Below are positions 22,950 through 33,859 of a stretch of DNA of 64,000 nt, piece by piece. A program made the position numbers and the translations under genes. The stretch lies in assembly GCA_023374025.1 (NCBI GenBank), contig SIJG01000099.1, positions 226,906 to 290,905 on the forward strand. The letters are read 5' to 3'. The notes under the pieces are model-generated. The model was not told the origin of the DNA. It was given only the letters and a program-made list of their open reading frames with translations, and made no database searches. Each line of letters begins with the position of its first letter. Positions within the stretch are counted from its first letter, which is position 1. This DNA comes from Heterodera schachtii. Its lineage: Eukaryota > Nematoda > Chromadorea > Rhabditida > Heteroderidae.

Positions 22950-25742
22950 TTAATATGGGAACAATTGGTGCGATTCGACGGGCCCTTTGGTGCAAATTTT
23001 GGCCAACACGGGAGGCATCACTCGGTCAAAATTCGGGTCCAACACATTCGAAATGTAAGTGAGCAATTGGCGATGTTTGGCGCCCGTGTTGAAAACAAAA
23101 TCGATCAGTCCCATCAGTTCTACGTACCGTAGGGCAGCCGCTGCGGGAGCGTAATTGATCTAAATGGTAGAAAAGGATTTGTCTAATGAAGTGAGTTCTT
23201 TGATTCCGACAAAATGCCATCCCAGTTTTTTTAAACAGCAGAAATTTAAAAAAAAATTTTTAAATTCTTTTGCGGCGCACTTTCAAAAATGAGATTTGCT
23301 TTATTAGTTGCATATTGTAAAAAAAAGGGGGGGGGGGCAGAAATTTTTGCGTACGGGGTCCAGCCACGTAAAGCAACGACCTTTTTTGCTTATAAAAAGT
23401 TTTTTTTTGTGGCGCTTTTTTCTAAAAAAAATTTTGGGAATAGGGGGGGGGGGAGGGGTCGGCGGCGCCTACAGATAATTTTTAATGTGATTTGTTATTA
23501 TGAGCACTGCGTAAATTTTAAACTAAAAAAGAGCTGTACCTGCAAAACACTCATTAAAATTGCAGAAAATTTCTCCGCTTCATTTAACAGCAATTTTTGT
23601 GCCTGATCACTAAGCCCTGGCGAAACTAAAATATTAAAATAACAATCTTTTTAATTATTAATTTAATTTCCTACTTACCCATATGAGAGTAAATGATCGC
23701 CCGAACAAGTACAAATTCCTCAACACTCAGTTTAAAACGGCTGAATGGTTGTACGACCTTACACAACAATTTGTTACCCATTTCCATTGCTCTAAAATCT
23801 TTCAAAAAATTTTAAATAAATTTTTCACATTCTTACATTGGGTCTTTATTATAGTATGAATTTGCGAACACATGCATGGGAATCACACCAGATGGTGTAC
23901 AAATAACATCACAGTTTTGTTGGACAGAGTAGAAACAGTTGCTCAACACATACAATGCCATCGCAATATTACTGCACAGGGCAATCTTTGAATGGCAAAT
24001 TTAAAATTTAAAAAAATTAAAATTAACAATTCTTAATTGAACTTTATCATTGGTGTCAAGCCGACCAAAGAAAGGCAACGTTTTGCCAATTTCAAACACA
24101 GACAACAAATCCAAGGTCATGAGCGATGGCATATTCCCGAAGGGGCCAACTCGATATATTTTTTCTAAAATTATTGACGCAGATGGTTCCGTTGGTTTTG
24201 TCTTAATTAGGAAATTAAATTATTTTGTTTTCAATTGGCTAACCGAAAATTTGTTGGCCGATTCGAGCAAATTCGCTTTTCGTGCAAAAATTGCTTCAAA
24301 CGAATTGCATTGTTCATAAAAGGATTCGGGAATTTGTTTCTGTGAGTAGCGTAATTGTCGCGCTTTATGCTCAATCTCCAGCAAATGGTTCAGCGTAATG
24401 AAACCCAACAAATCTTTTTGTACCATCGTCTAAAATCCAAATTTAAATTTAAAGCCCTTCTGTGCCTATGATAACCGATTTCAGTGAGTGCCTTTTTGGT
24501 GAGCCATTGCTGGCGGTGGTCAGTGCCGACAATTCCATGCCAATTTCTGCCGAACTTGCTGAAAAGGATGATGATGATGATGATGATGATAATGTTGCTG
24601 CTGTTTCCAATTGCTGTTTGTTTTGTTTTCCGGTGATGCCAACCCCTCGCGGATTCATTCCGACCGCTAAGCATTTGCTCAGTCGGCACCGCTTACATTT
24701 TGCTTTAACTAATATTTTCAATTAACAACCTACTTTTTTGGCTTTTGCCCTTCATCTCATAATCAAAAAAAAAAAAAATTTAGCCGATTAGCCAATAGAG
24801 CCATGGACTTGTGAAAAAATTTCGGATCAGGTTAGGGTTTGAAAATTTAACCCGGACCGGGTTTCAGTATTAAATCCTCTTTTTCAGGGTTCTCTGATCC
24901 GGGTCCAAAAACTCGACCCGGATCCTGATTCTGCGGGTCAGATTTTAAAAAAAGGAAAAAAAATATATCGAAGGTATCAACTTTAAATTAGCAAGGTAAA
25001 ACTTTGGGAAATTTGACAAATTTTTAGCAGATTTTCATTAAAAAGTGGCAATTTTTGATCCAAATTTTGGATTTGTTTATAATTTGTCAAGATAATTAGC
25101 AGGAACGGAAAAAGGATTTCCCAGATGGACATGGATCGGATATCAGAGTTAAAAGTCCTGTTTTTTCAAGATTCCCTGGTCAATTTTTCAAAATATACCC
25201 GGATCCGTATCAGAGTGAGAAAATCCTTTTGTGTTCTATTAGCCAATACCGACTATTTGAATATTTTAAACGATTGGCTAACAGATTTTGAACAAAGATA
25301 TTAAATGTTTTAGGGCCAAGCTTTTGGCGGTGCGATACGGCAAGAAATTTTGGGAATTTAACAGACTTTTTAGAAAAAAAAAGAAATTTTTTTTTTATTG
25401 TTCGGTTTTATTTGTGCCTTTTTCGAAGTCGCACTCTTTGCCATTTTTGCAATTGTATTCTTTCATCAACATAATTGAGCGGCGAAAAAAATGTTTGCAG
25501 GCTGAAATTTTATGAAAACTTAATTAATTAGATTAACCAAATATTGTCCAACTTAAAAGTAATTTTTATTTATTATTATTCGCTTTTAAGATTAATACAT
25601 TAAACATATTAATGAGTTGTTTATAGGACTTTTATAAATTACCTTCACAACATTTGACCCCATAATAAAAATATTTGCACTGCCTACTGCAAACGGAACA
25701 TTCGGAGTGGCGTAATTTGGCAGAATTAGAAATAGAATCCAT
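22950..25742 (-). CDS. Nuclear hormone receptor (complete, 9 exons, 439 residues)
   Basis: A ligand-type nuclear receptor that would bind DNA through two zinc fingers. Exons on the minus strand: 25742-25643, 25501-25418, 24708-24476, 24429-24244, 24201-24043, 23985-23837, 23791-23679, 23625-23540, 23159-22950. All phases agree and sum to 440 codons including the stop. Finger 1 uses Cys15, 18, 32 and 35 (CSVC...CCEAC), followed by the recognition helix KHFFRRSI. Finger 2 uses Cys51, 57, 66 and 69, ending CKRCRLSKCLAVGMNP. A Ser-rich hinge leads to a ligand-binding domain with typical helices (FEIGKTLPFFGRLDTNDK, SVEEFVLVRAIIYSHM, AAAALRYVELMGLIDFV). Intron 2 (709 bases) starts with GC rather than GT (AAAAAG|GCACAA) and houses a CCGGG-rich element; intron 8 houses a GC-hairpin-module fragment. 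Finger 2 has eight residues between Cys57 and Cys66 where nine is usual. Otherwise it looks intact. It resembles the large nematode-specific receptor group; the exact subfamily is unknown. Confidence 0.85.
23290..23480. repeat. Fragment of GC-hairpin module in receptor intron 8
   Basis: G-runs (near 23327 and 23443-23456), a TTTTTTGTGGCGC-type block and half of the GC hairpin (GGCGGCGCCTA near 23461) match the dispersed module. The other half of the hairpin is missing. Confidence 0.5.
24830..25215. mobile_element. CCGGG-rich element in receptor intron 2
   Basis: Repeated GATCCGGGT, ACCCGGAC and ACCCGGATCC words appear at both ends of a roughly 390-base AT-filled block. It resembles the other CCGGG/GGTCCC-type small elements in this window. 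Boundaries are uncertain. Confidence 0.35.
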
Positions 25743-26250
25743 TATGAAAAAATTAATAAAAATTAATATACTTCAAATTTTTTAGAGCCAAATTAAATAA
25801 AATTTAGTTACTTACTATAAGCAAAATGGGATAATTTTGGGCTTTTTATTTCCTAATGCTTTGAGGCATTATTTAAAAAAAAATATGAATGTTTTACATC
25901 AAAAATTTAAATTTTATTTTAAAAAAATGAACAGTACAACGGCAGTGAGCAGTCAGATTTGTTTTCAATTTAGAACTTCTTCAATTATTGGGTTTGTTTC
26001 GATAAAGTACAAATCCAAAAAAACTTCTCACATACGGTCCCTCGTAATCTTAGCTGCTATAAAAATAATGGTAAATAAAATTAGAGGTGAGATGAAAATT
26101 ACAAATTAAAAAAAATTAGAGCTAATATTTTTAAATGTTTAGGGAAAAACTGCTGCTAAATTGAAAAATTTAATTATCTCATGGACGTTTTACCGAGTAA
26201 ACAAAAGGTAGAATTTTCCTGAGAAATTGAAAATAAAAAGTCAATGGGCT

Positions 26251-26686
26251 GGTGCTGGGTCGTTACTTAAAAACCATCATAATGGGCGTTACTTAAAAAA
26301 CCATCATAATGAAAATTTTTGTCGAAAAATTATTTATAACTTTGCTCGAAAGCAACCAAATTTTTAATTCTTGATATCATTTGATAGCCCTAAGTGTTCT
26401 CTATCAGTCTGCAAAATTTCAAAAAATTTTGTTAAGTTTCAAAAAAGTTATAGCTCGAGGAACTCAAAAAACCTTGATTTTCGAACATTTTTGGCCATAA
26501 CCTTTTTTAAACTTAATAAAATTTTTTGAAATTTTACAGGCGCATAAAGAACATTTAGATCTATCGAATGATAGCAAGGATTAAAAATTTGGTCTTTTTA
26601 GAGCAAAGTTATAAGCAAAATTTTTTATTATGATGGTTTTTTAAGTAACGCCCATTATGATGGTTTTTAAGTAATGACATAGCACC
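26251..26686. mobile_element. GGTGCTAG-family foldback element, copy 1
   Basis: A 436-base near-palindrome with ends GGTGCTGGGTCGTTACTTAA and the complement of GGTGCTATGTCATTACTTAA. It is flanked by an 8-base duplication AATGGGCT (26243-26250 and 26687-26694). Each arm repeats CCATCATAATG. No coding capacity. The family recurs at 40.4-42.1, 53.4-53.9, 54.5-54.8 and 61.2-61.55 kb. Confidence 0.75.
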
Positions 26687-27049
26687 AATGGGCTTATTAA
26701 TCAATTAACTTTTATCTGTGTTTGAGGGAGCGAAAGCAGAGAAACTGTAAAATAACCATGGAAACATTCAATAAAGCGGATAACATTGGCAGCTATAAGC
26801 ATTTATTATAAATAAATGGATGTCTAATTATTTGAACAGCTGCGAGTTAATGAGAGTTAGGCATTGGAATTTATGGCTATCAAACATTTGCAGACGGCGT
26901 AAAATTGAGCAATGTGGGATTCTTGAGCTAATAATTTAAAAAATTAAGTTTTATTAGGGGTTAATATTTTGGTTAATCAAAATTAAATAATAGGGTGGTG
27001 TAAAAATTATCGGTTTCAAAATATAAAGAAAAAGTTTATTGGTCGTCAT

Positions 27050-28252
27050 TAGAGATCGGCCTGGACCTGGATCCAGGCCTGGATTTTTCCTGGATCCAGG
27101 TCCAGGTCCAGGTCATTTTTCGGCAACCTGGATTTTTCCTGGACCTGGATTTTCCTGGATTTTTGTCCAGGAAATCCAGGTCCAGGTCAATTTGAAAATC
27201 CAGGTCCAGGTCCAGGTCCAGGCACAAAAAACCTGGATTTCCTGGATAAATTTTTTTTCAATTTTTATGGCGAAATGTATTTAAAATTGGTATAAAATGT
27301 GCCAAAATTTTCACTCCGCCCCCTAAAAATTTTTATTCTCTTAAAAAATTGGCTCAAAATCGAAAAAATTTGTCATTTTTTGAACAAAATTGTTAACAAA
27401 TCGCATTAAAAAATACAAAATTTTCCCGGCGGCGCCTATCGGCACCGCCGGACGCCCTGTTGCCAAAGTTTTTTGGAAGCTTGCCGCAAAAAAAGGCATT
27501 TTTAAAAGCAAAAAAAGTCGACGCTTGGCTTTTAATTGCAAATATTTGGTAAATTTTTGGACAAAATTTGTAAACAATTTGTATAGAAATTACAAAAAAA
27601 TTTCCAGCGGCGCCTATCGGCACCGCCGGGCTCTCTTCCCTCACACATCCTAAAAATTTTTTGAAAAAATGTGCCGAAAAAATTTGTTAGAAATCTGGTT
27701 TTTTGATTCTGAATGCAGTGAAATTTTCAAATTGCTTATGTTTTCCACAAAATTGTTTAAATCGATTGACCTATAAACTTGGAAAAAAATCAGAAAATTT
27801 TTTATGAAAAAATCCAAGATTACATGTATGTTGTAAAAATTTTCGAAAAACTTATTAATTCATATAAAAAAATTAAAACCCCTTTCAAAATTTTTTGAAC
27901 TTTTTTTCGAAGTGTTATAATTTTTGGAACGATTAATTTTAGTATTTCAATTGACTGATTTTTTTTCAAGTTTATCAAAAAATGATAAATAGATTTAAAA
28001 ACACATTATTATTAAGAATTAGATATTTTTAGACTTTCTCAAGCAATTAATTGATTTTTTCAAAGATTTTTTTGATTTTTAATACAAATTTCAAAAAATC
28101 CAGGTCCAGGCCTGGATCCAGGTCTCGAGGAGCCTGGATTTTTCCTGGACCTGGATTTTCCTGGATTTTTGTCCAGGAAATCCAGGTCCAGGTCCAACAT
28201 GGAATCCAGGTCCAGGTCCAGGTCCAGGCTTTTTTCAAAATACCGATCTCTA
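27050..28252. mobile_element. hAT-type non-autonomous element, copy 1 (1203 bp)
   Basis: Terminal inverted repeats TAGAGATCGG and CCGATCTCTA, flanked by the 8-base duplication GTCGTCAT (27042-27049, 28253-28260), which fits the hAT preference nTnnnnAn. Sub-terminal regions are arrays of CCAGGTC (CTGGACCTGG) repeats in opposite orientation. The middle carries the GC-hairpin dimer. No transposase is present, so an outside source must have moved it. It has the same length as copy 2 (40766-41968) and the two read as identical wherever I compared them. Confidence 0.85.
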
Positions 28253-28476
28253 GTCGTCATTATTCAATGACATAAAGAATGAATTTTTGCACTTTCTTAC
28301 ACAAAACATTTAAAAACATACAAGCTATGTACCTATTCGGTAATTTGAAAACCATGATTCAAATGATACATTTTGGGGTTTGGTTCAGAGTCGACCAAAC
28401 CTTTATCCCAAATGATGCTTAATGAAAAAGAAAGAACCATACATAAATTAAGAAATTCACTTTTTTCTTTCCAATA

Positions 28477-28897
28477 CAAGGTGCTGCGATAAAGTTCCCG
28501 CACTCTTTTAAGAGGAATTTATTTCGTCAAATTAATCTTAAGAAATAAGTTTTTAAATAATAAAAATTTGTCCCACCTAATAAGTTTATATTTTTTTCGA
28601 AAGCCTTAACATTTAGCTAAAATATTCTAATCAAAAATTTACTCAAAATTGTTTTATAAAAAAGTTATAAAAACAAGTGCAAAAAAAGGCGCGACCATTT
28701 AAGTTCTTTTTTTAGGGAAACTTGACTTTGTTTCATGGGCTTTAAAAAAGTTGTCCTTTATTAAAATAAGTAACCACTAATGGATATTATGGGTAAAAAA
28801 AGGTCTCTTAATACGATAATGGTGAAGTCTCAGAGAAAAATTAAAATATTTTTAAAAAAAAGTTTTAAAAAAGTGCGGGAACTTTTGACGCATCCTG
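28477..28897. mobile_element. Mariner/Tc1-type MITE (421 bp)
   Basis: Inverted ends CAAGGTGCTGCGATAAAGTT and the complement of CAGGATGCGTCAAAAGTTCC, both continuing into CCGCAC. The element is flanked by TA on each side (28475-28476, 28898-28899). No transposase. TIR style and TA target suggest the mariner group. Confidence 0.65.
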
Positions 28898-28899
28898 TA

Positions 28900-30815
28900 C
28901 AATTTAAATAAATATATTTTTTTCAAAAATCAGATCTCAACCCCGCAGATTCAATGTAAAGTTGATCACCAATTTATGATAAATGAATATTTTACTAAAA
29001 TTACGTGATGAGCAGAAGTGACAAAAGTATTGGTGTCTGGGGTTAGCAAGGAATTGGACATTTCACTTCAGAAAGTTATTTTATAATTTTTTTAAATTTA
29101 TTTTAAATTGATTGCACTGAAATATACATAAAAGAATTTTTAAATATATTTATTTCTTAATATTGTAATAGATAATAAAAGAAACCACGTTTCACCCATT
29201 GAATCAATTACACTTTTATGTTTTTTTAATTTTATTTTTATATTTTATTTGAAAATGCATAAAAGCTTACTACCTACATACAAATAAGCTTTGTTTACTT
29301 TTTCATGGTTTAGCCAATTTCTTGACATATTTTACTACCCTATTTTTTTAAATTAAAGCAACTTTTGGAGGATTTTAAGCTTTTCTTTGATATTTATGGT
29401 TAAAAATTATTTATTTTTTCATTAAATCACAAAATATAAAATAATTTTAAAGAAAATTTTAAAATATTTTTGTTTTATATTATATTTTTATTATTTTTTA
29501 AGTGAAATTACACTTTCTCGGCCATATCTCCATACCGGCAGCTCCGACTTTGGATTTTCGATATTTTTGGGGTCGAAATTCCGACTTCCCAAAATTTTGG
29601 AGCCTCGGAATTTCAACCTAGCAAAGTTTTGATAAATAATAGGAAATTTTCGGAATTTTCTTTTTTTTATAAATTTTTTGCTACGCAAATGATTATTTTA
29701 AAATATGAAATAATTATTTTTTTGTATGCGAAAGCATTTTTACCCCCAACTGAAACTTAAAAGCATAAAATTTGGCTGTTTTTGACGAAATCTGTTAATA
29801 AAAGCGCCGCCAGCAAAAAAAGTCATTTTCCAAAAAACTTTCGAAAACAATGCAAATCATTGCAGCGTAAAAAATTCTGATGAAAATCCCTGATTAATTT
29901 TTTCAAACAAAAACCGAAAATATTTTTGAAACCACGTTTCACTTTAAATTTTTGGTTTACGTTTTAGAATTTTGCCTATTAACGCACAGAGTACTGTAAT
30001 TCGACGCCATTACATGGAATCATTTCAATAAATAATTTATTTTTATATGATTGAATTTTTCACTAAAAGTTGGCACATTTTCATAAAAAGTATTCCGGTG
30101 TCTGCAAAAAAAAAAACAGCCAAAACCAAGTCTGTTAGCTGTGAGGTTTTAGCCTCATTTTGTGGTTTTTGAGAAATAGGTGAGACTAAATGTTTTAAAA
30201 TTCATCTTTTTGGTTTATTAGAAAAAGCGAAGAAAAAATAGACAAATTATTTGCATTATAAAGTTTTTTGTTCTCTCTTGGATTTTTAATTTCGCTTTTT
30301 GCCAGCCAAATGATGTTCAAAGATTTCGGTTTTCAGTAAGCAAAACCAAGATATTTTAACAACATTTTCAATAAATATAATAATATTATTTTATATTTTG
30401 AGTTTATCCTCATTAAGGCCAATATGCTCCATTTGATTTCAATTGGATAGAAGAAGCGACAAATGGAAAAATGAAGTGGATAGAATAAAAAAATGAGATG
30501 TATTCGTTTAAATAAAACATTTTTTAATTCGTTTTAAAAACCATTTAATTATTTCTAAAATCATTTGATATTTTTTCCAAAAATCGCCGGACCGGTTTCC
30601 GGATCCAGAAAAATCCGGCACCAAGATCTGGTCGGGCTCAGTCTCTAGTTATAATTTTGAAACTTCAAATTTGGGACAATTTTCGGAAAAATTTCTTTAA
30701 TTTTTTTTTGTACTTAAATTTTTCGTTTGATTTTAATGTTTGTGGGGCAGGTATTCTAAGGATTATTAGACGCATTTCCCTCATTTAATTATTTCCCATT
30801 GGCCATTATCAATTC
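28900..30815. other. AT-rich stretch without a gene
   Basis: No supported exons. Decayed repeat material lies around 29515-29660 and 30588-30650 (GGACCGG/GGATCC words). Confidence 0.45.
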
Positions 30816-31264
30816 TAGGGTTGCTCCCCGAGCGCTCGGGGGGCAAAAAGTCGGGGGCCGGGGACCTCGGGGGGCGACATGTCGGGGGTCGGGGCGGGGC
30901 AATTATTTCAAATAATTAATCATTTTGGACTAAATGATCGAATATTATAAGAAATTCAGATTTGCTGTTCACGTCACTTTTTTCGGCGCGCTTTTTAACC
31001 ACTAGGCCATCTGCACAATGTCAGTACAACTTTTAAAGAATATATTTATGCTTATTTTTTAATTTTTTCCTTTATCCAATTTTCATCTCTAATTTTTCAC
31101 TCTGACCCCCATTCCCCGAATTATGTCGGGGAGTCGGGGGGCAAAAAGTCGGGGGCCGGGGACCTCGGGGATCGACATGTCGGGGGTCGGGGCGGGGAAT
31201 AGGCCCAAAAATGTCGGGGATCCGGGTCGGGGACCGGGGAGCTCGGGGACGGGGAGCAACCCTA
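30816..31264. mobile_element. hAT-like GC-rich non-autonomous element (449 bp)
   Basis: Ends TAGGGTTGCTCCCCGAGC and the complement of TAGGGTTGCTCCCCGTCC are inverted repeats. The flanks carry an 8-base duplication ATCAATTC (30808-30815 and 31265-31272). Near both ends is a direct repeat of about 65 bases, GGGGCAAAAAGTCGGGGGCC onward. A tRNA-like box A (minus strand, GGCCTAGTGGTTAA) lies near 31000. No coding capacity. Confidence 0.75.
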
Positions 31265-32003
31265 ATCAATTCAATCACATTTATCCATTTCACACGTTTT
31301 TCCTTTTCTCATTGTAATGTTTCTCCGCCCATTCTCTTCGCATTTCTCCTTCCCCAGTGATCAGTTAGTCAGTTGTGATGGAACAGACTTCAATTATTAT
31401 TCCGATTTCGCGCTTCGTGTAAATCCAACAACGAATGAATAAACACAGCTTTTCAGTCAATGAGTCGTTTGGGGGTTCGGGGCTTGGTCAAAGGCGCCTT
31501 GGGTTTTCTCCATTCCCTCCCAAATTCCATCCGGGATAAACGGTGCATAGTTGGGCTGGGGGCACAGTGCGCATCCCTCACTGTATGCTTGATAAAAATT
31601 TCAGCTCGGTTGGTCCATGGGAAGTAGGTAAATATTTTTTTGTGATGTCCTTATTTTTTGAAAATTTTCGATGGCATTTCTGCTCTTACGCTACAAAGAA
31701 ATAGTGCCTAGCTTTATTTGGTTTTTACTTGAGCCCGGATTTTATTGCATTTACATACGTCCTTTTCTTGCAATAGAAATATATATTTATAAATCATAAA
31801 GCATTTCTCGGAATAAATTAATCGACGGACAGATGAAAAGAAAAAGCATAGAAAAGCATTTTAATTTTTTTTAGGAAACGGGGAAACACGACAAAGTTTG
31901 GGTCCAATGAAAATGAAGTTTAGGCATTTTTTTCCATTTTAGGTCGTTTTTTGGGGGGGGGGGAGGGTTGTTACTGAAATCGCGCTAAGATTTCTTAGCC
32001 TAA
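31265..32003. other. Intergenic stretch
   Basis: No exon supported. It contains TTTCAGCTCGGTTGGTCCAT (31604-31623), a motif shared with 40247-40266, and a poly-G run near 31951-31962. Confidence 0.4.
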
Positions 32004-32439
32004 TCAATCATCATAATTATACTCATCTACAGTATCATTGTTGCGTAGGTCATACCATACGACTTGGCAAGAACTCCAGTAGGTCAATGTTGGGCGTCCA
32101 GCAGTAATCCTACCGTAGCTGCTTCGTCCACCGTAACCGTAGCTGCGGTTATTGCTCGAACTGCTGCTGCTGCTTTTGCTGCTAGAACAAGAGCAATTAC
32201 AGTCTCCATACCAACAGAAGGCGGAAATGGCTCTCAAAATTGGTGAATACCATACCTGCTGGAGCTTCTGCTACGGTACCTGCTACGACCGCCGCCTGAT
32301 TTGCTGCCCGCGAGGAGAAAAAAGGCAATGATCACCCAAATGATGATAATGAACAGCAGAATTAAGCTGATGCACTGCAGCCATGCTTCCCAATCAATCT
32401 TGCGACGTCGCCGTCGCTTTTTTTGCAGTTGTTTAAGCA
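32004..32439 (-). CDS. Single-pass membrane protein with Ser/Gly/Tyr-rich tail (5' end missing)
   Basis: On the minus strand: exon 32439-32256 (acceptor GTATTTACAG, donor AGCAG|GTATGG, phase 2) and exon 32181-32004 (acceptor TTGTTCTAG, to TGA). The intron is 74 bases. The first exon reads a basic run (KKRRRRRK), WEAWLQC, then one strongly hydrophobic helix LILLFIIIIWVIIAFFLLAG, then Gly/Arg/Ser-rich residues. The second exon is Ser-rich, then Tyr/Gly-rich, and ends in an acidic tail. The acceptor at the 5' edge and the absence of an upstream ATG in frame mean at least one more 5' exon exists, which I could not place. Positive charges before the helix suggest an anchored protein with the Ser/Gly/Tyr part outside. 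Family not recognised. Confidence 0.55.
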
Positions 32440-32638
32440 CTGTAAATACGTAGTATACGGTATTCGGATGGATAAAAATTCATAATTATATAAAAAGTAA
32501 AATTTCTATTTTATTTTTAGAAAATTTAAGAATGAAAATTAGAAATTTTGTCCCCGTTTCCCCGTACAAGGGTCAAAATTCACCGGCTGTGCCTTCCCTC
32601 CCCGCCTTTATTTTTCTGTGATTACAGTAAGCCCTTTT

Positions 32639-33700
32639 CTACCGTCTTCCGGAAACAATCGATCGTACTACGCTTTTTACGAGTTGCGCATTGTCATTCA
32701 GCCATTGCTCAAAAATGTTACTCCCGTGTTCTTCTCCTTGCCCATTATTTTCGGTTTTTTGCCCATTTTTCTGTTGGTGTTTCTCTTTTTTCCCCTCGTT
32801 TTTTCTGTTCGCCTCACTTTTGGCGTTGTGCTGCCCAATGCCATTTTTGAACAGTTCAGACAATGCGCCAAAACTGCGTATTGCCAACTGCCAATTAGAG
32901 ATTTGCACTAAGTCATAAATTGGCACATTTTGCCAATCCAAATTGGTGGCATTTTTGGACAACAATTCATCAAATTGACTTTTCACTTCAATCACTTCGT
33001 CTTCGGACGGAATTTGGCCCATTTTGATTTTGTTCAGACTTTGCATTGCCTTCTCTACAATCACCTTTTGTTCACTTGGCCAATCCTCCGACAAAATTGG
33101 CCCAATTGACTGATTAATTTGACCGAAAAATTTGTCCAAAATCATTTTGTGTGATTGCGTCACAAAATCTCCCCAATTTTGCCATTTCTTAAATGATTAC
33201 TTTTAATTATTTTTTAAATTTTAAACAAAAACCTCAGCCGTTGCGCATTCCTTAACCATTTTCTCATGTTCAAAGGTTGTGTTGAAATTCATTTTCTGTA
33301 TCATTTCGATTAATTTGAATTTTATTTTCATTTCCAAAATTTCCTTGGCCATTTTCTGATCATTTTCTCCAATCGTTTTGGCATTGGTTTGGTTCCACAA
33401 TTGGATTGTTTGTTCAGTTTTGATGTTCAATTTTTCCATCAATTGCTTAAACTCATTTTTATTGGGTTTACTTGGCGAAATTTCTGACAATTTTTCTTTA
33501 AAAGCCAATAAATTTGCAACTTTTGTCGCTAAATTGTGTCGTTCTCGTTTCCCGTCAGCAAATTGGTCCAATTCCTCGCTGATCAGTTCCGTAATCACAA
33601 ACTCTTCCAAACTTTTGATCAATTTACACTCTTCGACACCATTCGGCTTTTCCTTTCCATTCAAATGCCTATAATTTAATAAATTTTTTAATTGATCCAT
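32639..33700 (-). CDS. Two-exon helical protein of unknown function (338 residues)
   Basis: On the minus strand: exon 1 33700-33233 (ATG, donor GAG|GTTTTT), a 45-base intron, exon 2 33187-32639 (acceptor TTTAAG), both phase 0; 339 codons including TAA. The product is rich in Lys, Glu, Gln and Asn with regularly spaced Leu/Ile/Met, so mostly helical and partly coiled coil. The C-terminal third is charged and Gln/Lys-rich. No membrane segment or known domain was recognised. A signal-peptide-encoding frame ends only six bases upstream of its ATG (33707-33850) and may be its true first exon. If so the protein would be secreted, which would make it a candidate parasitism protein; that is inference. 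Confidence 0.6.
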
Positions 33701-33706
33701 TTTTAT

Positions 33707-33850
33707 TTAATTTTTGATTACAATCTTTTTAATGGAATTCGAATTGTCCATTTTGAGAGTACCAATTTTTTTGGCCATTTCATTCTTTTTAGAGTTTGAA
33801 ATAACAAATTGTGAAGAGGCATAAAGTAAAATGAGCATATATATTTTCAT
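33707..33850 (-). CDS. 47-residue frame with a strong signal peptide
   Basis: Minus strand, ATG at 33850 to TAA at 33707. The first residues MKIYMLILLYASSQFVISNS form a textbook signal peptide with a plausible cleavage site; the rest is Lys/Asn-rich. ATT|GTAATC near its end could be a donor and TTATAG (about 50 bases on) an acceptor into the helical-protein gene, but the phases differ by one base. Either it is a separate tiny secreted peptide, or a one-base error in the A-runs hides a secreted precursor. Confidence 0.4.
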   Translation of the reverse strand: MKIYMLILLYASSQFVISNSKKNEMAKKIGTLKMDNSNSIKKIVIKN

Positions 33851-33859
33851 TTAAAATAT

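Noticed and set aside
27039..28275. Open frames with RSRPGSR/DLDLDL repeats, also at 40.7-42.0 kb
   Set aside because: They are translations of the CCAGGTC arrays at the ends of the hAT elements, open on both strands and ending inside the elements.
30980..31030. A tRNA gene (GGCCTAGTGGTTAA box A-like)
   Set aside because: No box B with TTCGA spacing and no foldable acceptor stem. It lies inside a transposable element, so it is at most a tRNA fragment.
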